Assembly: GCF_001624705.1 (NCBI RefSeq)
Contig: NZ_JSEO01000002.1
Span: 186,001 to 250,000 of the forward strand
Source: Marinomonas sp. SBI8L
Lineage (GTDB): Bacteria; Pseudomonadota; Gammaproteobacteria; Pseudomonadales; Marinomonadaceae
Length of the DNA: 64,000 bases
Direction of reading: 5' to 3'
Shown: in pieces, positions 1 to 9,657 of the stretch
How the letters are laid out: each line of letters starts with the position of its first letter
Numbering within the stretch: position 1 is the first letter of the stretch
Translations under genes and position numbers: made by a program
The notes under the pieces: generated by a model
Told to the model about the DNA's origin: nothing
Database searches by the model: none
The model's input: only the letters and a program-made list of their open reading frames with translations

Positions 1-118
1 TTATGCAAGCAGCCTTCCTTGACCAAATACATTAAATGTAGTGTTTTTTGTATGATAAATATATTGTATGAATGAGGCTATGAATTTCAAATTTAGGCTC
101 TAAAAATAAGAGGGAAAA

Positions 119-433
119 ATGCGAGTTTTTATTATTTTTTTGATGTTTTTTGTTTCAATATCATCTTACGCTGACTCTGCAGACGATGGTGTCGTTAGTG
201 AAGTATATGCAGATAATTCTGGAAAATTTGCAATAAAGCTAAGAAATGGATCTTCTAATGCAATTAATGAGTGCTCTTCTTATAATGGATGGATTGGGTC
301 TCATAGTGCTTCGCAAGTATTAATATCAACAATATTGGCTGCAAAGGCAACGAATACAACTATAACAGCGGTTTATTCAGGCTGTGCTCCTGGTGGACAT
401 TGGGCCAATCTTATTGCTGTCTATACGAAGTAA
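119..433 (+). CDS. Small secreted protein of unknown function
   Basis: A 104-residue protein with a clear Sec signal peptide (MRVFIIFLMFFVSISSYA, cleavage near residue 18-19), so it should be exported to the periplasm or outside. The mature part is about 85 residues and has two cysteines, in an ECSSYNGWIG segment and a YSGCAPGG segment, that could form one disulfide. I do not recognise a named family; the GWIG...A.A...YSGC pattern recalls small secreted proteins common in marine gammaproteobacteria, but I assign no function. An AGAGGGA ribosome site lies just before the ATG. A hairpin with a T-run follows about 100 bases after the stop, so it is probably monocistronic. Confidence 0.7.
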   Translation: MRVFIIFLMFFVSISSYADSADDGVVSEVYADNSGKFAIKLRNGSSNAINECSSYNGWIGSHSASQVLISTILAAKATNTTITAVYSGCAPGGHWANLIAVYTK

Positions 434-535
434 TGCTAAGTGGCTATTTACACCGGAGTTGTTTTAAGTTGCTTCTGTTTCAGTATATCAATTTAAAGAA
501 AACTGCTGATGCTGGCATTAATGCATATGATTCGA

Positions 536-560
536 AAGCAGCCAATAGGCTGTTTTTTTT
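536..560 (+). terminator. Probable Rho-independent terminator
   Basis: AAGCAGCC pairs with GGCTGTTT (one G-T wobble) around an AATA loop and is followed by eight T. It would end the small secreted-protein transcript. Confidence 0.6.
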
Positions 561-588
561 CGACCTGAAAAAATTAAATTTCTTATAA

Positions 589-1190
589 ATAGACATATTT
601 TAGGTACAGCTATTACTAATATTATGTGATAAAGACACTCTATTTTCCGCCCGTATCCCGCCCGTGGCTTTTAGTGCTAGGCATGAAAATTTATTAATAA
701 TCATTTGGATAGAGTATTAATTGCCGTTTTGTGAATAGAAAAAAATTAAATTGAAGAAATACGCGCGCTAGGCTTGAAACCCTAGGTGTTAGGCGTTGCA
801 TTTTCTTCACGCTGTTATGTTTGTGTTTACAGCAACCAACTTTAAAGGGCTCGCAGATTGCGGGCCTTTCTCATTTCTAAGCCCTTCATTCGTGTGGGGC
901 TTATCGTTTCTGGAATGGATGCGATCTATGACGCTTTTTGCCTGATAAGCTTTTGAGGTGGTTGTTTTAAGTATTTGTCGCTCAGCTTATGGCTGAAGCT
1001 AGTTTGCTCATTTCACAATTAACTCATTTTATAAGCGATACCATGTTTTATTGTTAAAACGCGCTAGGCGCTCTGTTACCAAATATCCTTACGGAATATT
1101 TACGATTGATATACATTGATTATACTGAATGAAGTTCATTTTAACTTTTTCATTTTCAATGGCTTATTGTATCAAGAGACTTAACTATTA
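589..1190. other. Intergenic stretch, no gene seen
   Basis: About 600 bases with no convincing reading frame, tRNA or known riboswitch. It holds three copies of GCTAGGC (676, 767, 1062), two of them extended to GCTAGGC(A/T)TGAAA at 676-688 and 767-779. An imperfect GC-rich hairpin at 844-868, ending in CCTTTC, may be a weak terminator. The last 100 bases are AT-rich and probably carry the promoter of the next gene. Confidence 0.4.
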
Positions 1191-1955
1191 ATGAAAGCGC
1201 TTAACAATCGTATTTTATCCTGTGTTAGTAAACTTGCTGTCCTTTCCTTTATCTCTTTATTTTCGTTAGGTGCCTCTTCGTCTGAGTCAAAAGTGATTGT
1301 CTTTGGCTCAAATGAAAAGCTGGTAGAGCAGTATGTTGCTCAATATCTCATTGAGAATATATATGATTCATTGGGGTTACAGTTAGTAGTTGTGCCGCTG
1401 CCTCCGGCTAGAGCAAAAAAGTCAAATTTAAACAGAAGGGTTGATGGGGAAATAGCGAGAATTACTCCCTATGGCAATGATAAGCCAAGTCTTACTAGAA
1501 TTGAGCCAAGTTATTATTATCTAGAAACGGCTGCCTATTGCTTAATTGATTCTGAGTTGAGAATAACAAGCTCGAAAGATCTAGAAGGCTTAACCGTGGC
1601 AAGCATTCGCGGTGTTGCTCATTCGGATGCCGCCACAGCAAAGTTGAAAACAGTTCATAAGTTAGATTCAGCCATACAGTTATTTGAATTTTTAAAATTT
1701 AAACGAGCTGATGTTGTCATAGACACTGAAATCAACGGAAGAAGAATTTTACTAAAAGATGAATATCGCCCATTTATTAAAAGGTGCGGTGTGTTTAAGC
1801 GATTTGAACTTTTTAATTATATAAATGAAAACAGATTAGAAATGCGTCAAAAAGTGTCCAATAAAATTAAAGAGTTACATGATTCTGGTAGGTTAAACGA
1901 GCTTATTATAGAGGCTGAAAAGAAGGCCTTGCTGCTTGGTCCAGAACACTTTTAA
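1191..1955 (+). CDS. Periplasmic solute-binding protein, family 3 type
   Basis: A 254-residue protein with an N-terminal signal peptide (hydrophobic stretch about residues 14-30, ending SLGASSS) and a two-lobe layout of the extracellular solute-binding family 3. That family usually captures amino acids or similar small polar compounds in the periplasm. The segments ITSSKDLEGLTVASIRG (entry into lobe 2) and RADVVIDTEINGRR are typical. No ABC permease or ATPase is adjacent, so it is an orphan that may feed a distant transporter or a sensor. Ligand unknown. A T-tailed hairpin follows closely, so it is likely monocistronic. A second orphan of the same type lies at 8349-9155. Confidence 0.72.
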   Translation: MKALNNRILSCVSKLAVLSFISLFSLGASSSESKVIVFGSNEKLVEQYVAQYLIENIYDSLGLQLVVVPLPPARAKKSNLNRRVDGEIARITPYGNDKPSLTRIEPSYYYLETAAYCLIDSELRITSSKDLEGLTVASIRGVAHSDAATAKLKTVHKLDSAIQLFEFLKFKRADVVIDTEINGRRILLKDEYRPFIKRCGVFKRFELFNYINENRLEMRQKVSNKIKELHDSGRLNELIIEAEKKALLLGPEHF

Positions 1956-1995
1956 GTAAACCATTTCAGTAGGATTCAGCTATTTCTATTTCAAG

Positions 1996-2019
1996 GCCTC
2001 GATCTTATGCGAGGCTTTT
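1996..2019 (+). terminator. Rho-independent terminator
   Basis: GCCTCG (1996-2001) pairs with CGAGGC (2010-2015), followed by five T and a further T-rich tail. It sits 40 bases after the binding-protein stop codon. Confidence 0.65.
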
Positions 2020-2143
2020 TCTTTCTTGGGCTTTCTGGTTTCATTAGTGTCAGGTTGGGCGAAATATTTTAATTCAAATTTATTTCATAAAGCGCTATAA
2101 ATACAAACAATTCTTTAATTAATATTAATAATTGGCTCTCAAA

Positions 2144-3037
2144 ATGAACAATGAACACCTTAAGCTCTTTATCCGTGTCGCTGCGACAAACAACATTAGT
2201 TTAGCTGGTAGCGAGCTTGGATTATCTCCTCCTGTGGCAAGCATGCATATTAATAAGCTAGAGGAATCCTTGGGGGTCAAGTTAATTCACCGTACAACAC
2301 GTAAAGTCTCTTTGACTGAAGAAGGGCGTGAGTTTTTACCTCATGCTGAAGATGTGTTGAATGCAGTTAACAATGCAAAAGCGTCTGTTGGGGCAGGCAG
2401 TTTTACGCCTCAAGGTACCATTCGTGCCACTGTTGCATCGTCTTTTGGCCGTATGCATGTCGTGCCTGCTTTAAAAGCCTTTTTATCTTTGCACCCTCAG
2501 CTTAAAGTTGATCTTAGGCAAAGTGATAGCATTGTCGACATGGTGGAAGGTGGTTTTGATGTTGCGATTAGAAATGCATCTTTAAATGACTCTAGTCTTG
2601 TGGCCAGAAAGCTCGCATCCGATAGACGCATTATATGTGCATCACCTGAATACATTGAAGAATTTGGAGAGCCTAAAACCCCAGAAGCGCTGTTAGAACA
2701 TAATTGTATTAATTTAATTGGGATTGATTACTGGGAATTTCAAACACCAGAAGGGCATGTGCGGATCAAACCAAAAGGCACTATGAGAATAGATAATGGT
2801 GAATCTACAAGGGATACTTGTATTGATGGAGCCGGCATTACAATATCCTCTAAATGGTGTGCTTATAAAGCATTGGAAGAGGGCAAGTTAGTTCAAGTTT
2901 TAAAGGACTATCCGCTAGCCACAGATACAGCAATTTGGGCAGTCTATCCCAGCTCTAGGCTATTGGCTCCTAAAGTAAGGGCCTTTATTGATTTTTTTGT
3001 CGATTATTATGGTGAAGTTCCATATTGGGAAAGTTAA
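2144..3037 (+). CDS. LysR-family transcriptional regulator
   Basis: About 297 residues from the ATG at 2144; an in-frame TTG lies 12 bases upstream but gives no better start. The N-terminal winged helix-turn-helix is plain (NNISLAGSELGLSPPVASMHINKLEESLGVKLIHRTTRKVSLTEEG across residues about 15-60). It is followed by a LysR substrate-binding domain (PQGTIRATVASSFG onward) of the CrgA/DsdC-like single-domain architecture. It probably binds DNA as a tetramer and responds to a small ligand that cannot be deduced. It is codirectional with the oxygenase gene at 3216, 178 bases away, and is the likeliest local regulator of it. That link is inference from position. Confidence 0.85.
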   Translation: MNNEHLKLFIRVAATNNISLAGSELGLSPPVASMHINKLEESLGVKLIHRTTRKVSLTEEGREFLPHAEDVLNAVNNAKASVGAGSFTPQGTIRATVASSFGRMHVVPALKAFLSLHPQLKVDLRQSDSIVDMVEGGFDVAIRNASLNDSSLVARKLASDRRIICASPEYIEEFGEPKTPEALLEHNCINLIGIDYWEFQTPEGHVRIKPKGTMRIDNGESTRDTCIDGAGITISSKWCAYKALEEGKLVQVLKDYPLATDTAIWAVYPSSRLLAPKVRAFIDFFVDYYGEVPYWES

Positions 3038-3215
3038 CGTTTTATGTGCTCAGCCATTAATCATTCGTTTGATAATATAAATTAGAGCTTTATTATCAAT
3101 AAAAAGTGAATACTGTCTTATCATTCATGTCATTTATCAATAACACTAGATATAATAAATTATTCTCCCATAAGATCTAACAAAGTTAGTTCACTTTTTA
3201 TTTGGAGAGAATGAG

Positions 3216-4157
3216 ATGACCAAGACAACTACTTTAAATTTAAATGAGACATCTAGCCGGCTAGTTGAAGCACGTGAATTAGCACTACCATCGCGTCAAG
3301 AAATGCTGAGCCGTTCGCCATCGGTTGAGCGCTTTTGGGATAAAAACCGAGATTTATTAGTCGATGCGTGGAAAGAGTGGGAAGAATCAAGCAAAGCGCA
3401 ATTAATCGCGCTTGATGACTCAGTGATTGATAAAAACTTACGTGATGCTGTCAATCAGGCTTGGGTTGATCCTACTACTGAATCCAATGTTAGTGACTTA
3501 TGGAACGAGGTGGCACCAGGCGTATTTCAAGCTCAGTTCTTTGATAAAGAGCAAGTTGCTATTTTAAGAGAGTTCCTAGAAGAAGTTGCTAATGCAAATA
3601 TTCCTTTAAGACCCCCTTATGGTATTTCTCTTAATCGCTATGGCGCTATGCTTGACCCACGATCAGATGGTTATTTAGCTGCACCTGAGTTCCAAGCCTT
3701 TTATAATCAGCTACTTGATAAGTATATGAGGCCTGTAGCCCGTATGCTTTTCCCAGAAGTGATGGGGTATGACAGCCAAACCTTTGGTTTTTCAATAAAG
3801 TGGCAAGCAGGAATGGATACTTCACTTCGTTTACATACCGATGCGTCAGCTGTGACAATGAATATTAATATGAACTTAGAAGGCGAAGCCTTTACAGGTT
3901 CTGAGGTGGATTTTTATGATCCAAGTACAGGTAAATTGAATCGTTTATCGTTTGAGCCTGGTACAGCAATGATTCACCGAGGCAATGTGGCTCATGCCGC
4001 TCAGCCTATTACAAGTGGTGAGCGTTCTAATATGGTGCTTTGGTTGTATGGTAATTCGATGCAAGTGCCACAAGCTTCTAAGCAAACTAATACAATTGAT
4101 GCGGCTAAACGTTGGACAACACCTACTGAGAAAAAAGATAGCTATGCTCCGTTCTAG
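3216..4157 (+). CDS. 2-oxoglutarate/Fe(II)-dependent oxygenase-like protein
   Basis: A 313-residue cytosolic protein. The C-terminal half shows the double-stranded beta-helix iron facial triad: HTD within RLHTDASAVTMN (about residues 208-210) and a distal His within RGNVAHAAQP (about 261). An Arg in SGERSNMVLWLYG is suited to bind 2-oxoglutarate. The N-terminal 90 residues are helical and not recognised. The family hydroxylates or oxidatively modifies small molecules, lipids or proteins; the substrate is unknown. The start is supported by GGAGAG eight bases before the ATG. A strong terminator follows, so it is a single-gene unit, with the LysR gene upstream as possible regulator. Confidence 0.7.
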   Translation: MTKTTTLNLNETSSRLVEARELALPSRQEMLSRSPSVERFWDKNRDLLVDAWKEWEESSKAQLIALDDSVIDKNLRDAVNQAWVDPTTESNVSDLWNEVAPGVFQAQFFDKEQVAILREFLEEVANANIPLRPPYGISLNRYGAMLDPRSDGYLAAPEFQAFYNQLLDKYMRPVARMLFPEVMGYDSQTFGFSIKWQAGMDTSLRLHTDASAVTMNINMNLEGEAFTGSEVDFYDPSTGKLNRLSFEPGTAMIHRGNVAHAAQPITSGERSNMVLWLYGNSMQVPQASKQTNTIDAAKRWTTPTEKKDSYAPF

Positions 4158-4184
4158 TTAGCTCAGTTCAAAGTGTTAATTTTA

Positions 4185-4214
4185 AAAGCAGCTTTATAAA
4201 CATAAAGCTGCTTT
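4185..4214 (+). terminator. Rho-independent terminator
   Basis: A 13-bp perfect stem, AAAGCAGCTTTAT (4185-4197) with ATAAAGCTGCTTT (4202-4214), loop of four, then ATTGTTTTT. It lies 28 bases after the oxygenase stop. Confidence 0.8.
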
Positions 4215-4490
4215 ATTGTTTTTAAAGATACTCTCTTTAAAGCAATCAGATCAAAACGCACTCATTTATCCGTACAATATTGTGTTAACTCGATGTAGAA
4301 GGCTAGATTTAAGCTTATTAAAAACTTAAATAGGGCATGGGTTAGAAACTAGTTTCCCCAGATGTTAAATGGATCTTAAAGAGGGTTAGATTCTGAAGAG
4401 TCGTTCGACGTTTCAATCGGGGGAATAGTTGGAAATGATGTGATTATGTTTAGATAATCACATCACTGAATCGCTATTAATTTAACTAGA
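4215..4490. other. Convergent intergenic region with an 11-bp hairpin
   Basis: No gene seen. A perfect hairpin GATGTGATTAT / ATAATCACATC (4437-4447 with 4454-4464) lies 26 bases beyond the stop of the leftward antiporter gene. Neither strand has a good T-run, so it may be an RNA 3'-end stabiliser or a Rho-assisted end rather than an intrinsic terminator. Confidence 0.4.
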
Positions 4491-6341
4491 TTAAAGCTCT
4501 GGATTTTTAGCTGTCCATGCTTTATCAAGCGCCGCTAGGTTTTCATTGTTATCCAGTTTCATCACTTCTTCTAACTGAGCGTGGTGCTTTTTATAAAGCG
4601 AAATATAGCTATCTTCCTCACAGCGCTTTTTGTAGAGCTCAGGAAGTATTTCGGCATCTTTTTTACGAAATATTTGCTTTAGCCTATGAACTTCATAAGG
4701 ATCCATGCCCAATTGTTTTATCGCAGACTCACCCATATTTAAAGCTGTTCCAAAGGTTGCAGAATAAATATCAGTTACCCCTAAATCCATGAACTCAAAG
4801 GTGGACTCTCTGTCTTTAGCATTAAGTACGATTTTAAGGTGAGGGTAGTGTTTCTTTGTCAGTTCAACGAGATGTTTAACTAGCACAATATCGCTAAAAC
4901 TAATGATTAAAATCTCTGCATTTGCAGCACCGGCAGATTCTAATAAATCTAACCTTGTCGCATCACCGTAATAGACTTCAAACCCTAACTTTCTTAGCAC
5001 TTCTACATTGTTAGCATCGTAATCTAAAATAGTGGGTTTTATACCTGCTGATAATAGAAAGCGGCCAATATCTGTGCCTAACCGTCCAAAGCCAGCAAGA
5101 ATTACTTTGTGATCGCTTTTATCGATGACATCTTCTTCAATATCATTTTGTGTATCTAAGTCGTCTTTGTTCATTTTGTCGTGTAAAACAAACAAGATTG
5201 GCGCTAAGAACATAGAAATAGCAACAGCAGATATAAGAGGTTCAATAATATCTATTGGAAGTACGCCGCTGCTTTTAGTGAGTTGAAAGAGAACAAAGGC
5301 AAATTCACCACCTTGTGCTAGCGCGATAGCAAACAGTGGTCTTTCTTTGGGGCTAATACGGAAAACTAAGCCTATAGTAATTAATACTAGCCATTTAATG
5401 GTAATTAAAGCCAAGGTTAAGCCAAGAATTAATGCAATATTATTGCTGATCAGTGTGAAGTTTAAACTTGCTCCGATCGATATAAAAAATATACCAAGTA
5501 ATAATCCTTTAAATGGTTCGATGTCACTTTCAAGTTCATGTCGAAATTCACTATCTGCGAGCACGACTCCCGCTAAAAAAGCGCCTAACGCTGGAGAAAG
5601 CCCAACTGTCATCATCAATAGTGAGGTACCAATAACAAGCGATAGGGCGGCAGCAACGAAAATCTCTCTCACCCCTGTTTTGGCAATAGCACGGAATACA
5701 GGGCGGCAGGCATATTTACCTAAAACAAGGACGAGCATGATTGCTGCTAGAGTCACAATGACTTGCATGTAATTAGGTAAAACACTGATATCGACAAGGA
5801 CCGATGAATGATGATCTCCCCCTAAAACAGCTAATGTAGCAAGTAAGGGAATAATGGCTAACATAGGGATAACAGCTAAATCTTGAAAGAGTAAAACAGC
5901 AAATACAGACTGGCCTGCTTCTGTTTTCATCTTGCCTTTTTCTTGTAGTGTCTGTAATACGATGGCTGTGGAGGATAGAGATAATATCAAACCAATTGCC
6001 AAGGCTTGTTGCCAAGGTAAAAAGAGCAAGCTTACTGCAGTGATAATGGCACTTGTAACGATAACTTGCGTTCCGCCAAAGCCTAAAATAGGTGTTTTTA
6101 ACTGCCATAATAATGAGGGTTTTAACTCTAAACCCACAAGAAATAGCATCATGACCACACCAAACTCGGTAAAGTGCATGATCTCTTCAATGTCATGAAT
6201 TAGAGAAGCACCAAATGGCCCTATGATTATGCCAGCAATTAAATAGCCTAATACCGAGCCAAGCCCCAGTTTTTTTGCAATAGGTACGGATATCGCGGCA
6301 GCGGTTAAAAAGATGAAAAATTGCAGTAGAAAGGCTTCCAT
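4491..6341 (-). CDS. Glutathione-gated K+/H+ antiporter, KefB/KefC type
   Basis: A 616-residue inner-membrane protein. Residues 1-385 form the CPA2 Na+/H+ exchanger domain with about 12 helices (for example [19 protein letters not shown] near the N-terminus and [19 protein letters not shown] mid-way). Residues about 410-530 are an RCK/TrkA-N Rossmann domain ([18 protein letters not shown], then [14 protein letters not shown]). KefB and KefC exchange K+ for H+ when glutathione adducts bind the RCK domain, acidifying the cytoplasm against electrophiles. B and C paralogues cannot be separated here. The oxidoreductase gene just upstream is its usual activating partner. Length is normal for the family. 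Confidence 0.9.
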   Translation of the reverse strand: MEAFLLQFFIFLTAAAISVPIAKKLGLGSVLGYLIAGIIIGPFGASLIHDIEEIMHFTEFGVVMMLFLVGLELKPSLLWQLKTPILGFGGTQVIVTSAIITAVSLLFLPWQQALAIGLILSLSSTAIVLQTLQEKGKMKTEAGQSVFAVLLFQDLAVIPMLAIIPLLATLAVLGGDHHSSVLVDISVLPNYMQVIVTLAAIMLVLVLGKYACRPVFRAIAKTGVREIFVAAALSLVIGTSLLMMTVGLSPALGAFLAGVVLADSEFRHELESDIEPFKGLLLGIFFISIGASLNFTLISNNIALILGLTLALITIKWLVLITIGLVFRISPKERPLFAIALAQGGEFAFVLFQLTKSSGVLPIDIIEPLISAVAISMFLAPILFVLHDKMNKDDLDTQNDIEEDVIDKSDHKVILAGFGRLGTDIGRFLLSAGIKPTILDYDANNVEVLRKLGFEVYYGDATRLDLLESAGAANAEILIISFSDIVLVKHLVELTKKHYPHLKIVLNAKDRESTFEFMDLGVTDIYSATFGTALNMGESAIKQLGMDPYEVHRLKQIFRKKDAEILPELYKKRCEEDSYISLYKKHHAQLEEVMKLDNNENLAALDKAWTAKNPEL

Positions 6342-6342
6342 C

Positions 6343-6951
6343 TTAATGCTCCTGAATTAGCTGATTGAGGTTTGTATTTAGCCGTTCTAATTGTTTGGCT
6401 TCTTCTAAGTTAATTAGAGTGTCTCTAAGTGCTGTAATTGTTTGCTTATAATCTAAGGCGTACTCGTTTGTTTTCTCTGTACCAAGGCCTCTGTGTACAC
6501 CAGTAACAGCAAAAGGAGGAAGCCAAATAAGGCCGCATAATTTAGCAGTGGCCTGTAGAGGAAACGTGAGTTCTTTTAAGGTAAATTGGTTGTAGCCATC
6601 TGCTTGATATGAGGAGCCATCACCACCTGTTGATAGTGCTTGAAGAATTACTTTACCTGTAAGGGCTTTGCCATTAGAGCCATAAGCCCAGCCGTGCTCT
6701 AGAACTAAATCCATCCATTCTTTTACAATGGCTGGGGAGGAGTACCAATAAAAAGGGTGCTGGAAAATAATAATATCGTGCGCTTCACATAGCTGTTTCT
6801 CACGCTCTATATCAATCATAAAGTCAGGGTAGTTGGCATATAAATCATTAACTGTGACACCTTCAAGCCCTGTAACGGCTTTTAGTAACGCTTTATTTAC
6901 TTTTGAACGAGACTTTGCTGGATGAGCAAAGTTTACTAATACCTTTTTCAT
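6343..6951 (-). CDS. Flavodoxin-fold NAD(P)H oxidoreductase, KefF/KefG type ancillary subunit
   Basis: About 202 residues from the ATG at 6951, which has AGGTGA spaced correctly upstream; a GTG at 6963 is a poorer alternative. It has the NQO1/flavodoxin-like fold: FMN-binding [16 protein letters not shown] at the start, [18 protein letters not shown] at about 70-87, and a GWAYG...LTGK segment. Proteins of this family bind to the Kef antiporter and are needed for full activity; some have quinone reductase activity. Its stop is one base from the antiporter start, so the two form a tight operon with this gene first. Confidence 0.85.
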   Translation of the reverse strand: MKKVLVNFAHPAKSRSKVNKALLKAVTGLEGVTVNDLYANYPDFMIDIEREKQLCEAHDIIIFQHPFYWYSSPAIVKEWMDLVLEHGWAYGSNGKALTGKVILQALSTGGDGSSYQADGYNQFTLKELTFPLQATAKLCGLIWLPPFAVTGVHRGLGTEKTNEYALDYKQTITALRDTLINLEEAKQLERLNTNLNQLIQEH

Positions 6952-7061
6952 AGGGTCATTCACCTAATTCTGTTACGCATCTTATTAAGTCTCTTGTCCA
7001 TTAAACTGAGCCAGTATCCATAAAATTTTTTGCTTTTCTTCCTAGAGCACTTTTTAGAATA

Positions 7062-7098
7062 GAAAAAAGAGGCATAGAAAAATCGCTCTCTATGCCTC
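7062..7098 (-). terminator. Rho-independent terminator (leftward)
   Basis: GAGGCATAG (7069-7077) pairs with CTATGCCTC (7090-7098). On the minus strand the stem is followed by a run of T (plus-strand A-run 7062-7068). It ends the leftward crotonase transcript. Confidence 0.75.
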
Positions 7099-7193
7099 AT
7101 AGAAACTTAAGAATTTAATTTATAAAGATTGAGCTTCTTACATCTTTTTCACTAGGTTTAAGATGTATGCGAGCACTCGATCCAGAGCGTTAA

Positions 7194-8039
7194 CTAGTTA
7201 ATTTCTTGAACTTTCATAACGAGTTCATTCCAGTTACGTTGGTTTTCAATATCGTGTTCTAGGCCTTGCTCATCCGCGATGGTGAAGCGTTTAATTGCCG
7301 CTGTTTTACTTGTTGCTTGATATAGCCAATAAGCTTCAGCTTTAAGTGCTTCATTAATAGGCTTATCAATAGACTCATACACGGCTTGTTTGCAGGCATT
7401 GATGGATTCTGCTGGAAATTGAGAGATACGCTTTGCTAGATTTTCAACGTATGGGCCGATTTCATCTGCGTCAAAGGCTTTGTTGATTGTGCCGTAAGCT
7501 TCAGCTTCATCTGCATCAAAATCACGGGCACTTAGAATAATTTCAAGAGCTCTACCTAAACCAACTTGTCTAGCCATACGAGATGCGCCTCCACCACAAG
7601 GTAGAATCCCCATGCCGACTTCCATTTGCATTAGTTTGTATTTATCTCGTGCTGCAAATCTCATGTCTAGCGCTAAGGCAAGTTCATGGCCACCACCACG
7701 AGCAAAACCTTCTAGTTTAGCTATGGTTGCTTGAGGCACTTTACTGATGCGCTCACAGATAGATTGTAGGTCGAGTAACTGAGCGTCTTCTCTTGATACT
7801 GCTTCTTCAGACATGTCTTTCAGTAGTTCAGTATCATAATGACATACCCAAATTTCAGGGTTAGCAGATTGAAACACGACCACTTTCGTATTGCGATCTC
7901 GCTCTAGTCGCATAGCAAGACTGTTAAGGTCGGCAAGCATTTCTTGACCTTGTACATTCACTGAGCCGAAGTTAAATGTCACTGTCAAAATACCTTCATT
8001 TTGCTCAGTTGTGAAAGTTTGAAAACCTTCATATTTCAT
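7194..8039 (-). CDS. Enoyl-CoA hydratase/isomerase (crotonase) family protein
   Basis: About 281 residues from the ATG at 8039, chosen because a GGAG site lies correctly upstream and the earlier in-frame codons add no family residues. The crotonase fold is clear: an oxyanion-hole region GFARGGGHELALALDMRFAA at about 120-140 and GILPCGGGASRMARQVGLG at about 155-175, followed by the C-terminal helices. The family hydrates, isomerises or otherwise works on acyl-CoA thioesters. The usual catalytic Glu pair is not conserved in an obvious way, so the reaction is unknown. It stands alone with its own terminator; nothing nearby belongs to a fatty-acid pathway. Confidence 0.75.
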   Translation of the reverse strand: MKYEGFQTFTTEQNEGILTVTFNFGSVNVQGQEMLADLNSLAMRLERDRNTKVVVFQSANPEIWVCHYDTELLKDMSEEAVSREDAQLLDLQSICERISKVPQATIAKLEGFARGGGHELALALDMRFAARDKYKLMQMEVGMGILPCGGGASRMARQVGLGRALEIILSARDFDADEAEAYGTINKAFDADEIGPYVENLAKRISQFPAESINACKQAVYESIDKPINEALKAEAYWLYQATSKTAAIKRFTIADEQGLEHDIENQRNWNELVMKVQEIN

Positions 8040-8348
8040 AATCATTTCTCCAGTAATAGCATTCAATATAAGAAACACAAATTGATAGTTTGCTTATCAA
8101 CAGTGTGTTCCACATACTAAATTATTAATGGGAAATTTATTATTGAGCATAAATATTAAACAGATTTAATATTTTTTTAATAATTGTTGTTTATGATGAA
8201 TGTAATAGACTGAGATGCTCTCTTTCATAACTAGCGTAGCTGTTATCAGCAGCTATGAATGTAAACAGGCTAAGATAGCTCTGCTTAGCCTATTAAACTT
8301 TATAAATGAGCTAAAGAAATCTAAGCTGATTGTATTGCTTACATTTAA
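8040..8348. other. Divergent intergenic region
   Basis: About 310 bases between the leftward crotonase and the rightward binding protein, so both promoters should lie here. Two short hairpins are visible near the binding-protein side: TAGCTG/CAGCTA (8237-8255) and AGGCTAAG/CTTAGCCT (8267-8291). Neither has a T-run. No gene is seen. Confidence 0.4.
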
Positions 8349-9155
8349 ATGTCCAATAAAACTGGAAAACTAATGACGGTTCGATACCTTCAAAGACTCT
8401 GTTTAACTCTATCTTTACTCTTAGTGCAAAGTAGCTTTGCTGAGGAGGCTCTTCAAGAGCTCTTAGTCGTGAGACCTGATGGTTCTTGGCCACCACATGA
8501 AATGTATGTAAATGGCGAATTGACTGGGTTTCATATCGAGTTAGTGCAAAAGGTTGCGAGCACAATACCCCTTAAACTTAAGTTTGAAAGCTTACCTTGG
8601 AAACGAGCTATCGAAATGCTTAAAAAAGGGGATGCAGACGCCATAACATACATGGGCAAGACAAGTGAGCGAGAGGCGTTTGGCTACTTCTATGATGGAA
8701 ATGTCATTTCTAAAGCGACTGTTGGATTTTTCATTGAGAAAAAGTATTTAAATAATATTCACTTTTCTGGCGAATTAAGTTCTTTAAGGCCTTATTCGAT
8801 TGGCACTGTGCTGGGGTTCTCTTATCAAGAAGAGTTTGATCAGATGACTTCATTAAACAAGATTAATATTGCTGAAAATGAAGAAAACCTATTAAAAATG
8901 TTGTTGGCAGGCCGTATGCAAATGGCAATTGGTCATGTTGGTGATATTGGCTATCATGCCAAGCGTATTGGTGTTGCGAATCAGGTAATATTTTTAAAAC
9001 CCTATTTAACTGAAGGGAGGGAGCATTACATAGTGTTTGCCAAGGCCAAAGGCCATAACCAATTAGCTAAAACCTTTTCAGAGGCAATGAAAGCGTTTAA
9101 ATCAACGCCAGAATATCTAGCGCTACAGCAAAAATATGGACTTGATGATAAGTAG
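8349..9155 (+). CDS. Periplasmic solute-binding protein, family 3 type
   Basis: A 268-residue protein with a signal peptide (hydrophobic core LCLTLSLLLVQSSFA, cleavage near residue 31). The mature sequence follows the family 3 pattern: GELTGFHIELVQKVAS in lobe 1, PWKRAIEMLKKGDADAITYMGKTSERE at the hinge, SIGTVLGFSYQEEF at entry to lobe 2. It would bind a small polar solute in the periplasm. As with the gene at 1191, no ABC membrane components are next to it. An in-frame ATG at 8373 is a possible alternative start but leaves a shorter signal sequence. It is convergent with the Lrp-type gene 22 bases away. Confidence 0.75.
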   Translation: MSNKTGKLMTVRYLQRLCLTLSLLLVQSSFAEEALQELLVVRPDGSWPPHEMYVNGELTGFHIELVQKVASTIPLKLKFESLPWKRAIEMLKKGDADAITYMGKTSEREAFGYFYDGNVISKATVGFFIEKKYLNNIHFSGELSSLRPYSIGTVLGFSYQEEFDQMTSLNKINIAENEENLLKMLLAGRMQMAIGHVGDIGYHAKRIGVANQVIFLKPYLTEGREHYIVFAKAKGHNQLAKTFSEAMKAFKSTPEYLALQQKYGLDDK

Positions 9156-9177
9156 CCTATTGGCTTTAACTGAATCT

Positions 9178-9657
9178 TTAAATCGTATTTAAGTTTTGTA
9201 GAGGGATGTGGCTCTTTTCAACACACGACTTCATCACCACAAAGCTAAAGTATTTTTTGATACCTATGTCTTTATCAATGAGACTTTCCATGAGCTCTTG
9301 ATAGTCTGCAATATTTTTTGTCACAAATTTAATCAGGTAATCATAGCCGGCTGAGATTAGATGGCACTCTATAACTTGGCTTAATTTTGCAACTTCATTT
9401 TGAAATCTTAAAGTATCATGCGGGTGGTGGCTTTTAAGGGTTACCTCAGCAAAAACAGTGACGTAGTCGCCTAGTTTTTCTAAGGCAATTTCAGCTGAAT
9501 AACTTTTGATATAACCGTATTTATCAAGTTTTTTTACACGCTGTAGGCAAGGGCTAGGTGACAGAGAGACACGCTCGGCTAGCTCTGTATTGGTTATGCG
9601 ACCATTTACTTGTAACTCTTGTAGGATTTTTAAATCTGTTCTATCAAGTTTGAGCAT
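9178..9657 (-). CDS. Lrp/AsnC-family transcriptional regulator
   Basis: A 159-residue protein of normal family length. N-terminal helix-turn-helix (LDRTDLKILQELQVNGRI, then ELAERVSLSPSPCLQRVKKLD across about residues 4-45) is followed by the RAM/AsnC ligand-binding domain (YVTVFAEVTLKSH to the C-terminus). Such proteins form octamers, bind amino acids and act as local or global regulators. Its target is not evident. The next leftward gene upstream is the double GNAT protein, 287 bases away, a gap in which I see only a weak Fur-like sequence. Confidence 0.9.
   Translation of the reverse strand: MLKLDRTDLKILQELQVNGRITNTELAERVSLSPSPCLQRVKKLDKYGYIKSYSAEIALEKLGDYVTVFAEVTLKSHHPHDTLRFQNEVAKLSQVIECHLISAGYDYLIKFVTKNIADYQELMESLIDKDIGIKKYFSFVVMKSCVEKSHIPLQNLNTI

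Noticed and set aside
788-794. GTTAGGC, like the R' box of an integron attC site, near a small orphan gene
   Set aside because: No complementary GCCTAAC-type box lies within 150 bases upstream and no attC-like fold can be drawn. No integrase is in the window.
5347-5772. Open reading frame of 141 codons on the plus strand
   Set aside because: It lies entirely inside the Kef antiporter gene on the other strand, has no family features and is a shadow of its codon pattern.
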